In this document: piece by piece, positions 52,643 through 63,381 of the stretch | Position numbering within the stretch: the first letter of the stretch is position 1 | Layout of the letters: each line of letters starts with the position of its first letter | Assembly: GCF_020531985.1 (NCBI RefSeq) | Contig: NZ_JAJAVQ010000004.1 | Coordinates: 310,001 to 374,000 of the forward strand | Source: Rheinheimera aquimaris | GTDB taxonomy: Bacteria; Pseudomonadota; Gammaproteobacteria; Enterobacterales; Alteromonadaceae | DNA length: 64,000 nt | Reading direction: 5' to 3' | Made by a program: the position numbers and the translations under genes | Notes under the pieces: model-generated | Database searches by the model: none | What the model was told of the DNA's origin: nothing | What the model saw: the letters and a program-made list of their open reading frames with translations, nothing else

Positions 52643-53773
52643 TTGACTAAGTCCGCCCTGCTCGTACTGGAAGACGGCACCGTATTTCGCGGTACAGCCA
52701 TTGGCGCTGAAGGAGTTTCTGTAGGTGAAGTGGTGTTTAACACTTCAATGACCGGGTATCAGGAAATATTGACTGATCCCTCATACGCAGAACAGATCGT
52801 TACTCTCACTTATCCACATATTGGCAATACCGGTACCAATACTGAAGATGAAGAATCCGGGAGAATCTGGGCCAGAGGCCTGATAATCCGAGACCTTCCT
52901 CTTCTTGCCAGTAATTTCCGTAACCAACTTTCCCTTAGTCAGTATTTAACACAAAACAATATTCTCGGCATCGCCGACATCGATACCCGCAAGTTAACCC
53001 GAATTTTACGTGAAAAAGGTGCGCAAAATGGCTGTTTAATGGCTGGCGATAACCTGGACGAAGCTAAAGCACTGGAACTGGCAAAAGGTTTCCCTGGCCT
53101 TTCGGGTATGGACCTTGCCAAAGAAGTCACGGTTAAGGCTCCGTATCAGTGGACCGAGGGCAGTTGGACACTGGGTGAAGGCCATAGCACACCCGACAAT
53201 GCGAAGTTTCATGTTGTAGCCTACGACTACGGTGTTAAGCGCAACATTCTGCGCATGTTAGCAGACCGTGGTTGCAAGCTGACAGTAGTGCCTGCGCAAA
53301 CACCGGCGAAAGACGTGTTAGCGATGAACCCGGACGGTATATTCTTATCCAACGGCCCTGGCGATCCGGCACCTTGTACCTACGCTATTGAAGCAATCAA
53401 AACATTCTTAGAAACTGAGATTCCGGTTTTTGGTATTTGCCTGGGCCATCAGTTACTGGCACTGGCCAGCGGAGCACAAACGGTGAAAATGCCGGTTGGC
53501 CATCACGGTGGTAACCACCCGGTGCAGAATCTGGACACCAAACGTGTACTGATCACTGCACAGAATCACGGTTTCGCGGTAGATGAAGCCAGCTTACCGG
53601 CCAATTTACGCGCCACCCATAAATCGTTGTTTGACGGCACTTTACAGGGCATCCATCGTACGGATAAACCGGCTTTCAGTTTTCAGGGCCACCCTGAAGC
53701 GAGCCCCGGTCCGCATGAAGCCTCTGAGCTGTTCGACCATTTTATCGAGCTGATGCAAAAGCATAAAGCCTAA
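52643..53773 (+). CDS. carA: Carbamoyl-phosphate synthase small subunit
   Basis: The start is a TTG at 52643 (GGAGG 5 nt upstream), giving [15 protein letters not shown] and 376 residues, which matches E. coli CarA, itself known to use a TTG start. Glutaminase motifs: [10 protein letters not shown], catalytic Cys in [15 protein letters not shown] and the [11 protein letters not shown]is/Glu. It supplies ammonia to CarB for carbamoyl phosphate (arginine and pyrimidine synthesis). The rare start codon may cap expression. Confidence 0.97.
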   Translation: MTKSALLVLEDGTVFRGTAIGAEGVSVGEVVFNTSMTGYQEILTDPSYAEQIVTLTYPHIGNTGTNTEDEESGRIWARGLIIRDLPLLASNFRNQLSLSQYLTQNNILGIADIDTRKLTRILREKGAQNGCLMAGDNLDEAKALELAKGFPGLSGMDLAKEVTVKAPYQWTEGSWTLGEGHSTPDNAKFHVVAYDYGVKRNILRMLADRGCKLTVVPAQTPAKDVLAMNPDGIFLSNGPGDPAPCTYAIEAIKTFLETEIPVFGICLGHQLLALASGAQTVKMPVGHHGGNHPVQNLDTKRVLITAQNHGFAVDEASLPANLRATHKSLFDGTLQGIHRTDKPAFSFQGHPEASPGPHEASELFDHFIELMQKHKA

Positions 53774-53803
53774 GCAAACACGAATTACGGAGACATCGCA
53801 GCA

Positions 53804-56800
53804 ATGCCAAAACGTACCGACTTAAAAAGTATTCTGATCTTAGGCGCTGGCCCAATCGTGATTGGTCAGGCCTGTGAGTTCGACTACTCAGGCGCTCAGG
53901 CCTGTAAAGCGTTAAAAGAAGAAGGCTACCGCGTTATTCTGGTGAACTCTAACCCGGCCACCATTATGACCGACCCTGAAATGGCCGATGCCACCTACAT
54001 CGAGCCTATTCACTGGCAGGTAGTAGAAAAAATTATTGAGAAAGAGCGCCCCTGTGCGGTTTTACCCACCATGGGTGGTCAGACGGCACTGAACTGTGCA
54101 CTGGATTTAGAGCGTCATGGTGTATTGGCAAAATACAATGTCGAAATGATCGGAGCCACTGCTGACGCGATTGATAAAGCGGAAGACAGAAGCCGCTTTG
54201 ATAAAGCCATGCGTTCTATCGGTTTAGCGTGCCCGCGTGCAGGCTTAGCGCACTCGATGGAAGAAGCCTATCAGGTACTGGAAGACATTGGCTTCCCGTG
54301 TATCATTCGCCCGTCTTTCACCATGGGCGGCTCAGGCGGTGGTATCGCGTACAACAAAGAAGAATTTGAAGAAATCTGTACCCGTGGTCTGGATTTATCA
54401 CCCACTAAAGAGCTGCTGATCGATGAGTCGTTAATCGGTTGGAAAGAGTACGAGATGGAAGTAGTGCGGGATAAAAACGACAACTGCATTATCGTCTGCT
54501 CGATTGAAAACTTCGACCCTATGGGCGTACACACCGGCGACTCTATCACGGTAGCACCGGCGCAAACATTAACCGATAAAGAATATCAAATCATGCGTAA
54601 CGCTTCTTTGGCGGTACTGCGTGAAATTGGTGTTGAAACCGGTGGTTCAAACGTACAGTTTGGTATCAACCCGGAAGATGGCCGCATGGTGATTATCGAG
54701 ATGAACCCGCGCGTATCACGCTCGTCTGCGCTGGCATCTAAAGCGACCGGTTTCCCTATTGCCAAAGTAGCGGCTAAGCTGGCGATTGGTTACACGCTGG
54801 ATGAGCTGGCTAACGATATTACCGGTGGCAAAACGCCGGCATCGTTCGAGCCTAGCATCGACTATGTGGTGACCAAGGTACCACGCTTTAACTTCGAAAA
54901 ATTTGCCGGTGCCAATGACCGCTTAACTACCCAGATGAAATCTGTCGGTGAAGTGATGGCTATTGGCCGTAACCAGCAAGAGTCGTTGCAAAAAGCACTG
55001 CGCGGCCTAGAGATTGGCGTATGTGGGTTAGATCCGGTTATCGATATCACATTACCGGAAGCCAAAGATAAGATTATCCGCGAGCTGAAAGAGCCAGGTT
55101 CACACCGTATTTGGTACATTGCCGACGCCATGCGTTTTGGCATGAGCATGGATGAGATTTTCCAGCTGACCAAGATTGACCCCTGGTTCCTGGTGCAAAT
55201 TGAAGATCTGATCAAAGAAGAGCAATCGCTGGCAAAAGACGGTTTCGCAGCACTGGATGAAGCACGGTTAAAACGGTTAAAGCGCAAAGGTTTTGCTGAT
55301 AAGCGTATTGCCGATGTGTTGGGCGTCAGCGAAAACGAAGTGCGTAAAAAACGCCACGGTTATAAGCTGCACCCGGTTTATAAACGCGTAGATACCTGTG
55401 CTGCCGAGTTTGCCTCGAACACGGCGTATATGTATTCCAGCTACGATGAAGAGTGTGAAGCAGCACCGACTAACCGCGATAAAATTATGATTATCGGTGG
55501 TGGCCCGAACCGTATCGGCCAGGGTATCGAATTCGATTACTGCTGTGTACATGCCGCACTTGCACTGCGTGAAGACGGTTACGAAACCATTATGGTTAAC
55601 TGTAACCCGGAAACCGTTTCTACTGACTACGACACCTCAGACCGGCTGTATTTCGAGCCGATTACGCTGGAAGACGTGCTGGAAATTGTCCGCAAAGAAC
55701 AACCTAAAGGCGTTATCGTGCAATACGGCGGCCAGACGCCGCTGAAATTGGCCCGCGCCCTGGAAGCGAACGGCGTGCCAATTATTGGTACTTCACCTGA
55801 CGCAATCGACCGTGCCGAAGACCGTGAGCGTTTCCAGCAGGCGGTAGAGCGTTTAGGCCTGAAACAGCCGAAAAATGCTACCGTTACCAGCTTAGAAGAA
55901 GCGATTACCAAAGCACCGGAAATTGGTTTCCCAATGGTGGTGCGCCCGTCATATGTACTGGGTGGCCGGGCTATGGAAATTGTATACGATGAGCAGGACT
56001 TACGCCGCTATATGACCGAAGCGGTTAGCGTATCAAACGATTCGCCGGTGCTGCTGGATAACTTCCTTGATGACGCCATAGAGGTGGATATCGATGCCAT
56101 TTGTGACGGCAAAGAAGTCGTTATCGGCGGCATCATGGAACATATCGAGCAAGCGGGTGTGCACTCTGGTGACTCGGCCTGTTCTTTACCACCACACAGC
56201 CTGGGTAAAGAAATCCAGGATGTCATGCGTGAGCAGGTACGCAAGCTGGCGTTGGAACTTGGCGTTGTGGGTTTAATGAACACGCAGTTTGCCGTGAAAG
56301 ATAACGAAGTGTACCTGATTGAAGTGAACCCACGTGCTGCGCGTACCGTGCCTTTCGTTTCCAAGGCAACCGGTGTAGCTGTTGCTAAAGTGGGCGCACG
56401 CTGTATGGCAGGGAAATCACTTGCTGAGCAGGGCGTGACAAAAGAAATCATTCCACCGTTTTTCTCTGTTAAAGAAGTGGTTATTCCATTCAACAAGTTC
56501 CCGGGCGTTGATCCTATTTTAGGCCCTGAGATGCGTTCTACCGGCGAAGTGATGGGCGTGGGTGATACCTTCGAACAAGCCTTTGCTAAAGGCCAGTTGG
56601 GAGCCAGTACTTTAATACCAACAGGTGGCAGAGCCTTGCTTTCAGTGCGCGACAGCGATAAAGTGCGCGTAATTGAGCTGGCAAAGCGCATGGTAGAAAA
56701 AGGTTTTGAACTGGACGCTACCGGCGGTACCGCCAAAGCCTTACAAGCTGCTGGTGTAGAGTGCCGTGTAGTGAACAAGGTGTTTGAAGGCCGGCCACAC

Positions 56801-57025
56801 ATTCTGGACCGTATTAAAAACGGTGAGTACAGCTATATTGTCAACACTACGGATGGCCGCCAGGCAATTGAAGACTCTAAAGTCATCCGTCGTGGCGCCC
56901 TGCAGCACAAAGCTAACTACACCACGACGTTGAATGCAGCCTTTGCTACTGTGAAGTCAAATGCCGCCAGTGCATTTGAAAGTGTAGCCTCGGTGCAGGA
57001 ATTACATAAGAGAGTAAACGGATGA
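53804..57025 (+). CDS. carB: Carbamoyl-phosphate synthase large subunit
   Basis: A 1073-residue CarB, the same as E. coli in length, with two homologous ATP-grasp halves. First half: [27 protein letters not shown] and [16 protein letters not shown]; second half: [26 protein letters not shown] and [17 protein letters not shown]. The C-terminal MGS-like domain ([40 protein letters not shown]) binds allosteric UMP/IMP in the family. It lies 30 nt after carA and overlaps greA by 4 nt. Confidence 0.98.
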   Translation: MPKRTDLKSILILGAGPIVIGQACEFDYSGAQACKALKEEGYRVILVNSNPATIMTDPEMADATYIEPIHWQVVEKIIEKERPCAVLPTMGGQTALNCALDLERHGVLAKYNVEMIGATADAIDKAEDRSRFDKAMRSIGLACPRAGLAHSMEEAYQVLEDIGFPCIIRPSFTMGGSGGGIAYNKEEFEEICTRGLDLSPTKELLIDESLIGWKEYEMEVVRDKNDNCIIVCSIENFDPMGVHTGDSITVAPAQTLTDKEYQIMRNASLAVLREIGVETGGSNVQFGINPEDGRMVIIEMNPRVSRSSALASKATGFPIAKVAAKLAIGYTLDELANDITGGKTPASFEPSIDYVVTKVPRFNFEKFAGANDRLTTQMKSVGEVMAIGRNQQESLQKALRGLEIGVCGLDPVIDITLPEAKDKIIRELKEPGSHRIWYIADAMRFGMSMDEIFQLTKIDPWFLVQIEDLIKEEQSLAKDGFAALDEARLKRLKRKGFADKRIADVLGVSENEVRKKRHGYKLHPVYKRVDTCAAEFASNTAYMYSSYDEECEAAPTNRDKIMIIGGGPNRIGQGIEFDYCCVHAALALREDGYETIMVNCNPETVSTDYDTSDRLYFEPITLEDVLEIVRKEQPKGVIVQYGGQTPLKLARALEANGVPIIGTSPDAIDRAEDRERFQQAVERLGLKQPKNATVTSLEEAITKAPEIGFPMVVRPSYVLGGRAMEIVYDEQDLRRYMTEAVSVSNDSPVLLDNFLDDAIEVDIDAICDGKEVVIGGIMEHIEQAGVHSGDSACSLPPHSLGKEIQDVMREQVRKLALELGVVGLMNTQFAVKDNEVYLIEVNPRAARTVPFVSKATGVAVAKVGARCMAGKSLAEQGVTKEIIPPFFSVKEVVIPFNKFPGVDPILGPEMRSTGEVMGVGDTFEQAFAKGQLGASTLIPTGGRALLSVRDSDKVRVIELAKRMVEKGFELDATGGTAKALQAAGVECRVVNKVFEGRPHILDRIKNGEYSYIVNTTDGRQAIEDSKVIRRGALQHKANYTTTLNAAFATVKSNAASAFESVASVQELHKRVNG

Positions 57026-57498
57026 GTGCAATTCCGATGACAGTGCAGGGCGCAGAAAAACTGCGCACTGAACTGAATGAATTAAAATCAGTGAAACGGC
57101 CGGCGGTGATCCAGGCCATCGCTGAAGCGCGTGAACACGGCGACTTGAAAGAGAACGCTGAGTACCATGCTGCGCGTGAACAGCAAGGCTTTATCGAAGG
57201 CCGCATTCAGGACATCGAAGCTAAGCTGTCGAACGCACAAATTATTGATATCAGCAAAATGGCTAACACGGGTAAGGTGATATTTGGCTCTACCGTGACC
57301 ATTTTAAATCTGGATACTGAAGAAGAAGTCACCTACCGTATAGTAGGTGACGATGAAGCAGATATTAAGAACAACCTGATTTCAGTAAATTCACCGATTG
57401 CGCGCGGCTTGATTGGCAAATCAGCAGATGACGTCGTCAACATCACTACGCCTAAAGGGGTAGTGGAGTACGAAATCACCGAGATTGAGTACATTTAA
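57022..57498 (+). CDS. greA: Transcription elongation factor GreA
   Basis: A 158-residue GreA: N-terminal coiled coil with the acidic tip ([38 protein letters not shown]) that enters the RNA polymerase secondary channel to promote cleavage of backtracked RNA, and a C-terminal FKBP-like domain ([34 protein letters not shown]). Its ATG overlaps the carB stop (ATGA), an arrangement that couples it to carB translation. Confidence 0.97.
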   Translation: MSAIPMTVQGAEKLRTELNELKSVKRPAVIQAIAEAREHGDLKENAEYHAAREQQGFIEGRIQDIEAKLSNAQIIDISKMANTGKVIFGSTVTILNLDTEEEVTYRIVGDDEADIKNNLISVNSPIARGLIGKSADDVVNITTPKGVVEYEITEIEYI

Positions 57499-57511
57499 CA
57501 TCCATCACCTG

Positions 57512-57540
57512 AAAAAGCCGGTTTAAACACCGGCTTTTTT
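57512..57540 (+). terminator. Rho-independent terminator after greA
   Basis: AAAAAGCCGGT-GTTTAA-like loop-ACCGGCTTTTTT: strong GC stem with a six-T run, 13 nt past the greA stop. Confidence 0.93.
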
Positions 57541-57659
57541 GTCAGTTCGAATCATGCTCTGTATCATGGCTGTAGCCTCGTAGCTTGAATTGCGTTACTG
57601 GTCAGATCAATTTTACCTGGATTCTTCGTTACATTAACGATGTCAGTGACGAGGTGTGT

Positions 57660-58055
57660 ATGAAGCATAGCAAGCCATTTTCGCTTGAATTAACCGACCG
57701 GGTGTTACGGGTGACCGCTTTCGGTGTTTGGACCATGGTTGATGCCAGAGAGTACGTACATCAGATGCGGCTATTGGTGCAACCGGTAATAAACAGCGAT
57801 TGGGGATGTATTCTCGATGCCAGGCTTTGGAAAATGAGCCCGGCAGAGGTATTTTCTTTATTAAGAGACAATACACTGTGGTGCTATCAGCGTAACTTAA
57901 TGTACGCGGTAACATTGCTACCAGATGACAAGATGCTGCAGTGGCAGTTTATTAAGACAACAGAGATGGAAAAACCCGAAGGTTTTGTCAGCCGTTTAGC
58001 TGAAGATGACCTGGCAGCCTACGCTTTATTGCGGGCTGCCGGTTATATGAATTAG
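57660..58055 (+). CDS. Conserved-looking hypothetical protein (possible STAS-like fold)
   Basis: ATG 57660 (GAGGTG upstream) is preferred over the longer frame from 57585, giving 131 residues. No recognised catalytic motif, signal peptide or membrane segment. The layout, an opening beta-rich SLELTDRVLRVTAFGVWTMVDAREYVHQMRLLVQP, then CILDARLWKMSPAEVFSLLRDN and an amphipathic C-terminal helix, is reminiscent of SpoIIAA/STAS-like proteins, but this is a loose impression. It stands alone between the greA terminator and yhbY, and its stop overlaps the yhbY stop on the other strand by 4 bp. Confidence 0.6.
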   Translation: MKHSKPFSLELTDRVLRVTAFGVWTMVDAREYVHQMRLLVQPVINSDWGCILDARLWKMSPAEVFSLLRDNTLWCYQRNLMYAVTLLPDDKMLQWQFIKTTEMEKPEGFVSRLAEDDLAAYALLRAAGYMN

Positions 58056-58348
58056 CCGCGGGGCAATTGAATCTTTTTATCTTCACTCTGGCGAAACAGT
58101 ACTAAGGTTTTACCGATTACCTGCACTTTATCAGCTTTGGTTTCGCGTACTATTGCGTCCATGATCAGGTTTTTTTCTTCCCGGTCTTCGGTTGGCACTT
58201 TAATTTTGATAAGCTCATGAAAATTAAGCGCGACTTCGATCTCAGCAACCACGCCTTCAGTCAGGCCGTTACCGCCAAGCAGGATGACGGGCTTAAGTTC
58301 ATGTGCTTTCGCTTTTAAAAATTGTTTCTGTTTATTGGTTAAACTCAT
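58052..58348 (-). CDS. yhbY: YhbY-family RNA-binding (CRM domain) protein
   Basis: The start is ATG 58348 (98 residues, as in E. coli); the longer frame from 58414 is not conserved in style. MSLTNKQKQFLKAKAHELKPVILLGGNGLTEGVVAEIEVALNFHELIKIKV and VQVIGKTLVLFRQSEDKKIQLPRG match YhbY nearly block by block, with the GxxG-like GNGLT RNA-binding loop. It binds pre-50S ribosomal particles. It is divergent from rlmE, the usual gamma layout. Confidence 0.96.
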   Translation of the reverse strand: MSLTNKQKQFLKAKAHELKPVILLGGNGLTEGVVAEIEVALNFHELIKIKVPTEDREEKNLIMDAIVRETKADKVQVIGKTLVLFRQSEDKKIQLPRG

Positions 58349-58431
58349 AAAATGACTATTTCCGCAGATAACGCTTGAATTTGCGCTATTGTAGCGCCAT
58401 CTATCGCATAACACTAATTAAGAGTGACAGC

Positions 58432-59061
58432 ATGACCAAGAAAAAACGCTCTGCCAGTTCGACCCGCTGGTTGAAAGAGCATTTTGACGACCACTTTGTA
58501 CAAAAGGCACAGAAGCTCGGTTTACGCTCCCGCGCAGCATTTAAGCTGGAAGAAATTAATCAGCAAGACAAGCTGATAAAGCCAGGCATGACAGTCGTCG
58601 ATCTGGGGTCTGCGCCCGGCAGCTGGTCACAGTTCTGCGTTGGTGTTGTTGGTAACAATGGCACTATCATTGCCTGTGATATTTTGCCGATGGATCCGAT
58701 TAACGGTGTCAGCTTTTTGCAGGGCGATTTTCGCGAAGAGGCAGTTTTAGAGGCATTACTGAGCCGGATTAACGGACAGAACGTAGATGTGGTATTGTCT
58801 GATATGGCGCCGAATATGAGTGGTAATGACACAACAGATCAGGCCCGGTCTATTTATCTGGTCGAGCTGGCTTTAGATATGTGTCAAAAAGTATTGAAGC
58901 AAAATGGCAGTTTTGTGGTCAAAGTATTTCAGGGCGATGGTTTCGAGCAGTTTTTAAAAGATGTACGCTCGGCATTCACCACAGTAAAAATACGTAAGCC
59001 CGATTCGTCACGTGCGCGGTCACGTGAGACATATATCGTGGCGACCGGCTTTAAAGTCTAG
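58432..59061 (+). CDS. rlmE: 23S rRNA 2'-O-ribose U2552 methyltransferase RlmE (FtsJ)
   Basis: The start is ATG 58432 (209 residues, as in E. coli). The SAM-binding motif [14 protein letters not shown], the K-D-K-E catalytic set (Lys in [11 protein letters not shown], Asp in [12 protein letters not shown], Lys in [13 protein letters not shown], Glu in SRSRETYIV) and the basic N-terminus are all visible. It methylates U2552 during late 50S assembly and is a heat-shock protein in E. coli. ftsH follows after 49 nt, the conserved pair. Confidence 0.97.
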   Translation: MTKKKRSASSTRWLKEHFDDHFVQKAQKLGLRSRAAFKLEEINQQDKLIKPGMTVVDLGSAPGSWSQFCVGVVGNNGTIIACDILPMDPINGVSFLQGDFREEAVLEALLSRINGQNVDVVLSDMAPNMSGNDTTDQARSIYLVELALDMCQKVLKQNGSFVVKVFQGDGFEQFLKDVRSAFTTVKIRKPDSSRARSRETYIVATGFKV

Positions 59062-59110
59062 TAAAGTAGCCGGGTAATTATCTAATTTTGGTAAGAAAGA
59101 GGTTATAACC

Positions 59111-61039
59111 TTGAGTGACATGGCAAAGAATCTGATTGTCTGGTTAGTGATCGCCGTCGTACTGATGTCGGTGTTCAACAGCTTTGGTCCTGGTGACAGT
59201 GCTGAGCGTCAAACCAGTTATACTCAGTTTATCAAAGAGGTAAATCAGGGGCAGATCCGCGAAGTTAAGGTGGAACGCTCCGGAGTGATCACCGGCGTTA
59301 AACGCAGTGGTGAGCGCTTTGAAACCGTGATCCCAACAGGTTATGACGAGAAACTGCTGGATGATCTGATAAAAAATGAAGTGAGCTCTTATGGCACTAA
59401 GCCTGAAGAGAGCAGCTGGCTGGCAACCATTTTTATTTCCTGGTTCCCAATGCTGTTACTTATCGGCGTCTGGATCTTTTTCATGCGTCAGATGCAAGGC
59501 GGCGGTGGCAAAGGTGCGATGTCGTTTGGTAAAAGCAAAGCGCGTTTAATGGGCGAAGACCAGATTAAAACTACTTTTGCCGATGTGGCCGGTTGTGACG
59601 AAGCTAAAGAAGAAGTGTCAGAGCTGGTAGATTATCTGCGCGATCCTTCACGCTTCCAGAAGCTGGGCGGTAAGATCCCGAAAGGTATTTTGATGGTTGG
59701 CCCACCGGGCACAGGTAAAACTTTGCTGGCAAAAGCGATCGCCGGTGAAGCTAAAGTGCCGTTCTTCACTATTTCAGGCTCTGATTTCGTTGAAATGTTT
59801 GTTGGTGTCGGCGCATCACGTGTGCGTGACATGTTTGATCAAGCGAAAAAAGCGGCACCTTGCATTATTTTTATCGACGAAATTGATGCCGTAGGCCGTC
59901 AGCGCGGTGCGGGTTTAGGCGGTGGTCACGATGAGCGTGAACAAACACTAAACCAAATGCTGGTGGAGATGGATGGATTTGACGGCAACGAAGGCATTAT
60001 TGTGATTGCCGCAACTAACCGCCCGGATGTACTGGACCCCGCGTTATTACGCCCGGGCCGTTTCGACCGTCAGGTGGTGGTTGGGTTACCGGATGTCAAA
60101 GGCCGTGAGCAAATTCTGAAAGTACATATGCGCAAAGTACCGCTGGCGGAAGGTGTAGAGCCATCAGTGATCGCGCGTGGTACACCGGGTTTCTCGGGTG
60201 CTGATTTGGCCAACCTGGTTAATGAAGCCGCTCTGTTTGCCGCGCGAGGTAACCGTCGTGTGGTATCAATGGATGAGTTTGAAAAAGCCAAAGATAAGAT
60301 CATGATGGGTGCTGAACGCCGCTCTATGGTGATGACAGAGAAAGAAAAAGAAATGACAGCGTATCACGAAGCTGGACACGCTATTGTTGGCCGCATGGTG
60401 CCTGAACATGATCCGGTGTATAAAGTCAGTATTATTCCGCGCGGTCGTGCGCTGGGCGTGACCATGTATTTACCGGAGCGCGACCGGGTATCGCACAGCA
60501 AGCGCCACCTGGAAAGCATGATCAGCTCATTGTTTGGTGGCCGTATCGCCGAAGAGGTAATCTACGGTTTTGAACAGGTGACCACCGGTGCGTCTAATGA
60601 CATTGAGCGTGCAACAGATTTAGCCCGCAAAATGGTGACGCAATGGGGTTTCTCAGAAAAACTTGGTCCGCTGTTATATGCAGATGAAGAGGGCGAGGTT
60701 TTCCTGGGCCGCTCGGTCAGCAAAAACAAGCATATGTCGGAAGATACCGTTAAAGCCATTGATGCAGAAATCCGTGATTTTATCGACCGTAACTATGACA
60801 GAGCCAAGACCATCATCGAGGAGAACATGGACATACTGCACGCGATGAAAGACGCGCTGATGAAGTATGAAACCATTGATGCGAAACAAATAGATGATTT
60901 GATGGCACGCCGTGATGTACGCCAGCCAGAAAACTGGGAACCCAGAGATAAACCCGGCTCAGATGATAAGCCTGACGCCAAAACACGTCAGGAAGAATCT
61001 GCAGGCCCGGCTAAACCGTCAGAAGGCAATCTACACTAA
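59111..61039 (+). CDS. ftsH: ATP-dependent zinc metalloprotease FtsH
   Basis: A 642-residue FtsH. The frame opens with TTG at 59111 (AGAGG 8 nt upstream; TTG-AGT-GAC-ATG); an ATG at 59120 (MAKNLIVWL) is the alternative start. Two membrane helices flank a periplasmic loop (about 8-22 and 100-122), then the AAA domain with GPPGTGKT (about 196-203), [13 protein letters not shown] and the SRH region, and the protease HEAGH zinc site (about 418-422). It degrades membrane proteins, RpoH (sigma32) and LpxC in E. coli, and here would also tune the sigma32 promoters noted above. Confidence 0.97.
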   Translation: MSDMAKNLIVWLVIAVVLMSVFNSFGPGDSAERQTSYTQFIKEVNQGQIREVKVERSGVITGVKRSGERFETVIPTGYDEKLLDDLIKNEVSSYGTKPEESSWLATIFISWFPMLLLIGVWIFFMRQMQGGGGKGAMSFGKSKARLMGEDQIKTTFADVAGCDEAKEEVSELVDYLRDPSRFQKLGGKIPKGILMVGPPGTGKTLLAKAIAGEAKVPFFTISGSDFVEMFVGVGASRVRDMFDQAKKAAPCIIFIDEIDAVGRQRGAGLGGGHDEREQTLNQMLVEMDGFDGNEGIIVIAATNRPDVLDPALLRPGRFDRQVVVGLPDVKGREQILKVHMRKVPLAEGVEPSVIARGTPGFSGADLANLVNEAALFAARGNRRVVSMDEFEKAKDKIMMGAERRSMVMTEKEKEMTAYHEAGHAIVGRMVPEHDPVYKVSIIPRGRALGVTMYLPERDRVSHSKRHLESMISSLFGGRIAEEVIYGFEQVTTGASNDIERATDLARKMVTQWGFSEKLGPLLYADEEGEVFLGRSVSKNKHMSEDTVKAIDAEIRDFIDRNYDRAKTIIEENMDILHAMKDALMKYETIDAKQIDDLMARRDVRQPENWEPRDKPGSDDKPDAKTRQEESAGPAKPSEGNLH

Positions 61040-61067
61040 TACCGGTTTAGTCACACATCGTAAATAC

Positions 61068-61096
61068 AAGCCCCGGTTTTACCGGGGTTTATTTTT
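61068..61096 (+). terminator. Rho-independent terminator after ftsH
   Basis: CCCCGGT-TTT-ACCGGGG stem followed by TTTATTTTT. It lies between ftsH and folP, so folP-glmM probably have separate or read-through expression. Confidence 0.88.
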
Positions 61097-61127
61097 AGCT
61101 GTGAATCAATATTCGCGGGAGCCCGCT

Positions 61128-61961
61128 ATGCAACTAAATTTACCCCGTCAGCGCAAACTGGATCTGCGTCGGCCAGTCGTCATGGGCATTCTAAACGTGA
61201 CTCCAGACTCTTTCTCGGATGGTGGTAAGCATCAGCATCTTACCGATTCATTGCGCCAGGCCGAGCGCTTGCTGGCAGATGGCGCCGGCATCCTGGATAT
61301 CGGCGGTGAGTCGACCCGGCCGGGGGCGGCAGATGTTTCTGAACAGCAAGAACTGGATAGAGTTGTGCCGGTTATTACCGCAATACGCCAACGTTTTGAT
61401 TGTGCTATCTCTGTTGATACCAGCAAAGCGGCGGTGATGTCAGCGGCCATTCAGGCTGGTGCGGATATTATCAATGACGTGCGTTCTTTGCTTGAACCCG
61501 GCGCATTGCAGGTTGCCGTGACAGCTCAGGTGCCGGTTTGTCTGATGCACATGCAAGGCGCACCACGCAGTATGCAGCATGCACCTACATATTCTAACGT
61601 TAGCGCAGAGGTGCTGCAGTTTCTGTCGCAACGAGCCAGACAATGCGAGCTGGCAGGTGTCAGCAAAGACAACATTATTCTCGACCCTGGGTTTGGATTT
61701 GGTAAAAGTCTGCAGCATAACTTCACGTTATTAGACAAACTGGAGCAATTGCTTGAACTTGGCTATCCGGTGCTGGCGGGAATGTCGCGCAAGTCGATGA
61801 TAGGTCAATTACTTAATGCGCCGGTGAATGAACGTTTGGCAGGCAGTATAGCCTGCGCTACTATTGCAGCATTAAAAGGTGCACAGATTATTCGTGTGCA
61901 CGATGTTAAAGAAAGTGTGCAGGCGGTCAGGGTTGTGACTGCAATGCAGTATGGAGCATAA
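61128..61961 (+). CDS. folP: Dihydropteroate synthase
   Basis: The start is ATG 61128 (GGGAG upstream), giving 277 residues; the longer open frame from 60912 overlaps ftsH and the terminator. Motifs MGILNVTPDSFSDGGKH (pterin pyrophosphate site), GESTRPGAADVSEQQELDRVVPVI, ISVDTSKAAVM, IINDVRSL, DPGFGFGKSLQHN and AGMSRKSMIGQ are complete. It joins p-aminobenzoate to the pterin in folate synthesis (the sulfonamide target). glmM starts 3 nt after its stop. Confidence 0.97.
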   Translation: MQLNLPRQRKLDLRRPVVMGILNVTPDSFSDGGKHQHLTDSLRQAERLLADGAGILDIGGESTRPGAADVSEQQELDRVVPVITAIRQRFDCAISVDTSKAAVMSAAIQAGADIINDVRSLLEPGALQVAVTAQVPVCLMHMQGAPRSMQHAPTYSNVSAEVLQFLSQRARQCELAGVSKDNIILDPGFGFGKSLQHNFTLLDKLEQLLELGYPVLAGMSRKSMIGQLLNAPVNERLAGSIACATIAALKGAQIIRVHDVKESVQAVRVVTAMQYGA

Positions 61962-61964
61962 AGG

Positions 61965-63299
61965 ATGAGCAGAAAATATTTTGGTACTGATGGTGTCCGG
62001 GGAAAGGTCGGCGAGTTTCCGATTACGCCTGAGTTTGCAATGAAACTGGGCTGGGCTGCCGGTAGGGTATTGTCACAGCGTGGCACCCGTAAAGTACTGA
62101 TTGGTAAAGACACCCGCATTTCTGGCTACTTGCTGGAAACCGCACTGGAAGCAGGGCTGATTGCTGCAGGCATCAATGTGCGCCTGTTAGGGCCGATGCC
62201 GACGCCTGCTGTTGCCTATCTGACCCGCACATTTAGAGCTGAGGCGGGCATCGTGATCAGTGCGTCGCATAACCCTTATTACGACAACGGTATCAAGTTT
62301 TTCTCGGCTGATGGCACTAAGCTGCCAGATGAGGTAGAGCTGGCTATAGAGCATGAGCTGGAACAGCCGATGGTATGTGAGAGTTCGGAAAAGCTCGGTA
62401 AAGCACAACGTATCGATGATGCGGCGGGTCGTTATATCGAGTTTTGTAAAAGCCATCTACCAAACCATCTATCGCTAAGTGGCATGAAGATTGTTATCGA
62501 TTGCGCTCACGGTGCGACTTATCATATTGCTCCTTCTGTATTCAAAGAGTTAGGTGCAGATGTTGTGGTAATAGGGGCAAGCCCGGACGGTATTAACATC
62601 AATGCCAACTGTGGTGCTACGCATACCGAGCTGTTACAAAAGACAGTGCTGGAACAGCAAGCAGATCTCGGTATTGCATACGACGGTGACGGTGACCGCG
62701 TGATGATGGTTGACCATAATGGCCGGGTCATCGATGGCGATGAGATTGTTTACATTATTGCCCGTGCAGCCAAAGCACAGAACAAGTTGCAAGGCGGCGT
62801 AGTTGGTACCCTGATGAGTAATCTTGGGCTTGAACTGGCTTTAAAACAGCTGGATATTCCCTTTGCCCGCAGTGCGGTCGGTGACCGTTACGTAATGGAG
62901 CTGCTGCGGGAAAAAAACTGGCGCATCGGTGGCGAAAACTCCGGCCATGTACTGAATCTGGATCATACTTGCACCGGCGATGGCATTATTGCGTCTTTGC
63001 AGGTACTGACGGCGATGATAGAGGCCAAAATGACTTTGGCTGAGTTCAGCCACGGCATGCATAAACTGCCGCAGGTCCTGGTGAATGTTAAATTTGAAAA
63101 AGGTACAGCTCCGCTTGAAAAGCAGCATGTGAAGCAGGTTATCGCAGAGGTCGAGGCTGAACTTAATGGCGGCGGCAGGGTGCTTATCCGCAAGAGCGGT
63201 ACTGAACCGTTAATCCGCGTTATGGTTGAAGGAGAGCATGAAGCGACAGTGCGTCAGTATGCCGAACGGATCGCTGCTGCGGTAAAAATAGCCAGTTGA
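61965..63299 (+). CDS. glmM: Phosphoglucosamine mutase
   Basis: A 444-residue Glm[12 protein letters not shown], catalytic Ser loop [19 protein letters not shown], metal loop [13 protein letters not shown], sugar loop GGENSGHV and phosphate loop [15 protein letters not shown]. It converts glucosamine 6-phosphate to the 1-phosphate for peptidoglycan and LPS. It is translated directly after folP, the conserved gamma order ftsH-folP-glmM. Confidence 0.98.
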   Translation: MSRKYFGTDGVRGKVGEFPITPEFAMKLGWAAGRVLSQRGTRKVLIGKDTRISGYLLETALEAGLIAAGINVRLLGPMPTPAVAYLTRTFRAEAGIVISASHNPYYDNGIKFFSADGTKLPDEVELAIEHELEQPMVCESSEKLGKAQRIDDAAGRYIEFCKSHLPNHLSLSGMKIVIDCAHGATYHIAPSVFKELGADVVVIGASPDGININANCGATHTELLQKTVLEQQADLGIAYDGDGDRVMMVDHNGRVIDGDEIVYIIARAAKAQNKLQGGVVGTLMSNLGLELALKQLDIPFARSAVGDRYVMELLREKNWRIGGENSGHVLNLDHTCTGDGIIASLQVLTAMIEAKMTLAEFSHGMHKLPQVLVNVKFEKGTAPLEKQHVKQVIAEVEAELNGGGRVLIRKSGTEPLIRVMVEGEHEATVRQYAERIAAAVKIAS

Positions 63300-63381
63300 T
63301 TGTCGAAATACGCCACTTTTACTTGTTTGCGCTGGCGCGGTTAGTTAATATCGCGCCGGTCTTATAACGGGATAGAACTGC

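Noticed and set aside
57585..57659. 25-codon N-terminal extension of the hypothetical gene
   Set aside because: The upstream start has no ribosome site, whereas ATG 57660 follows GAGGTG at proper distance.
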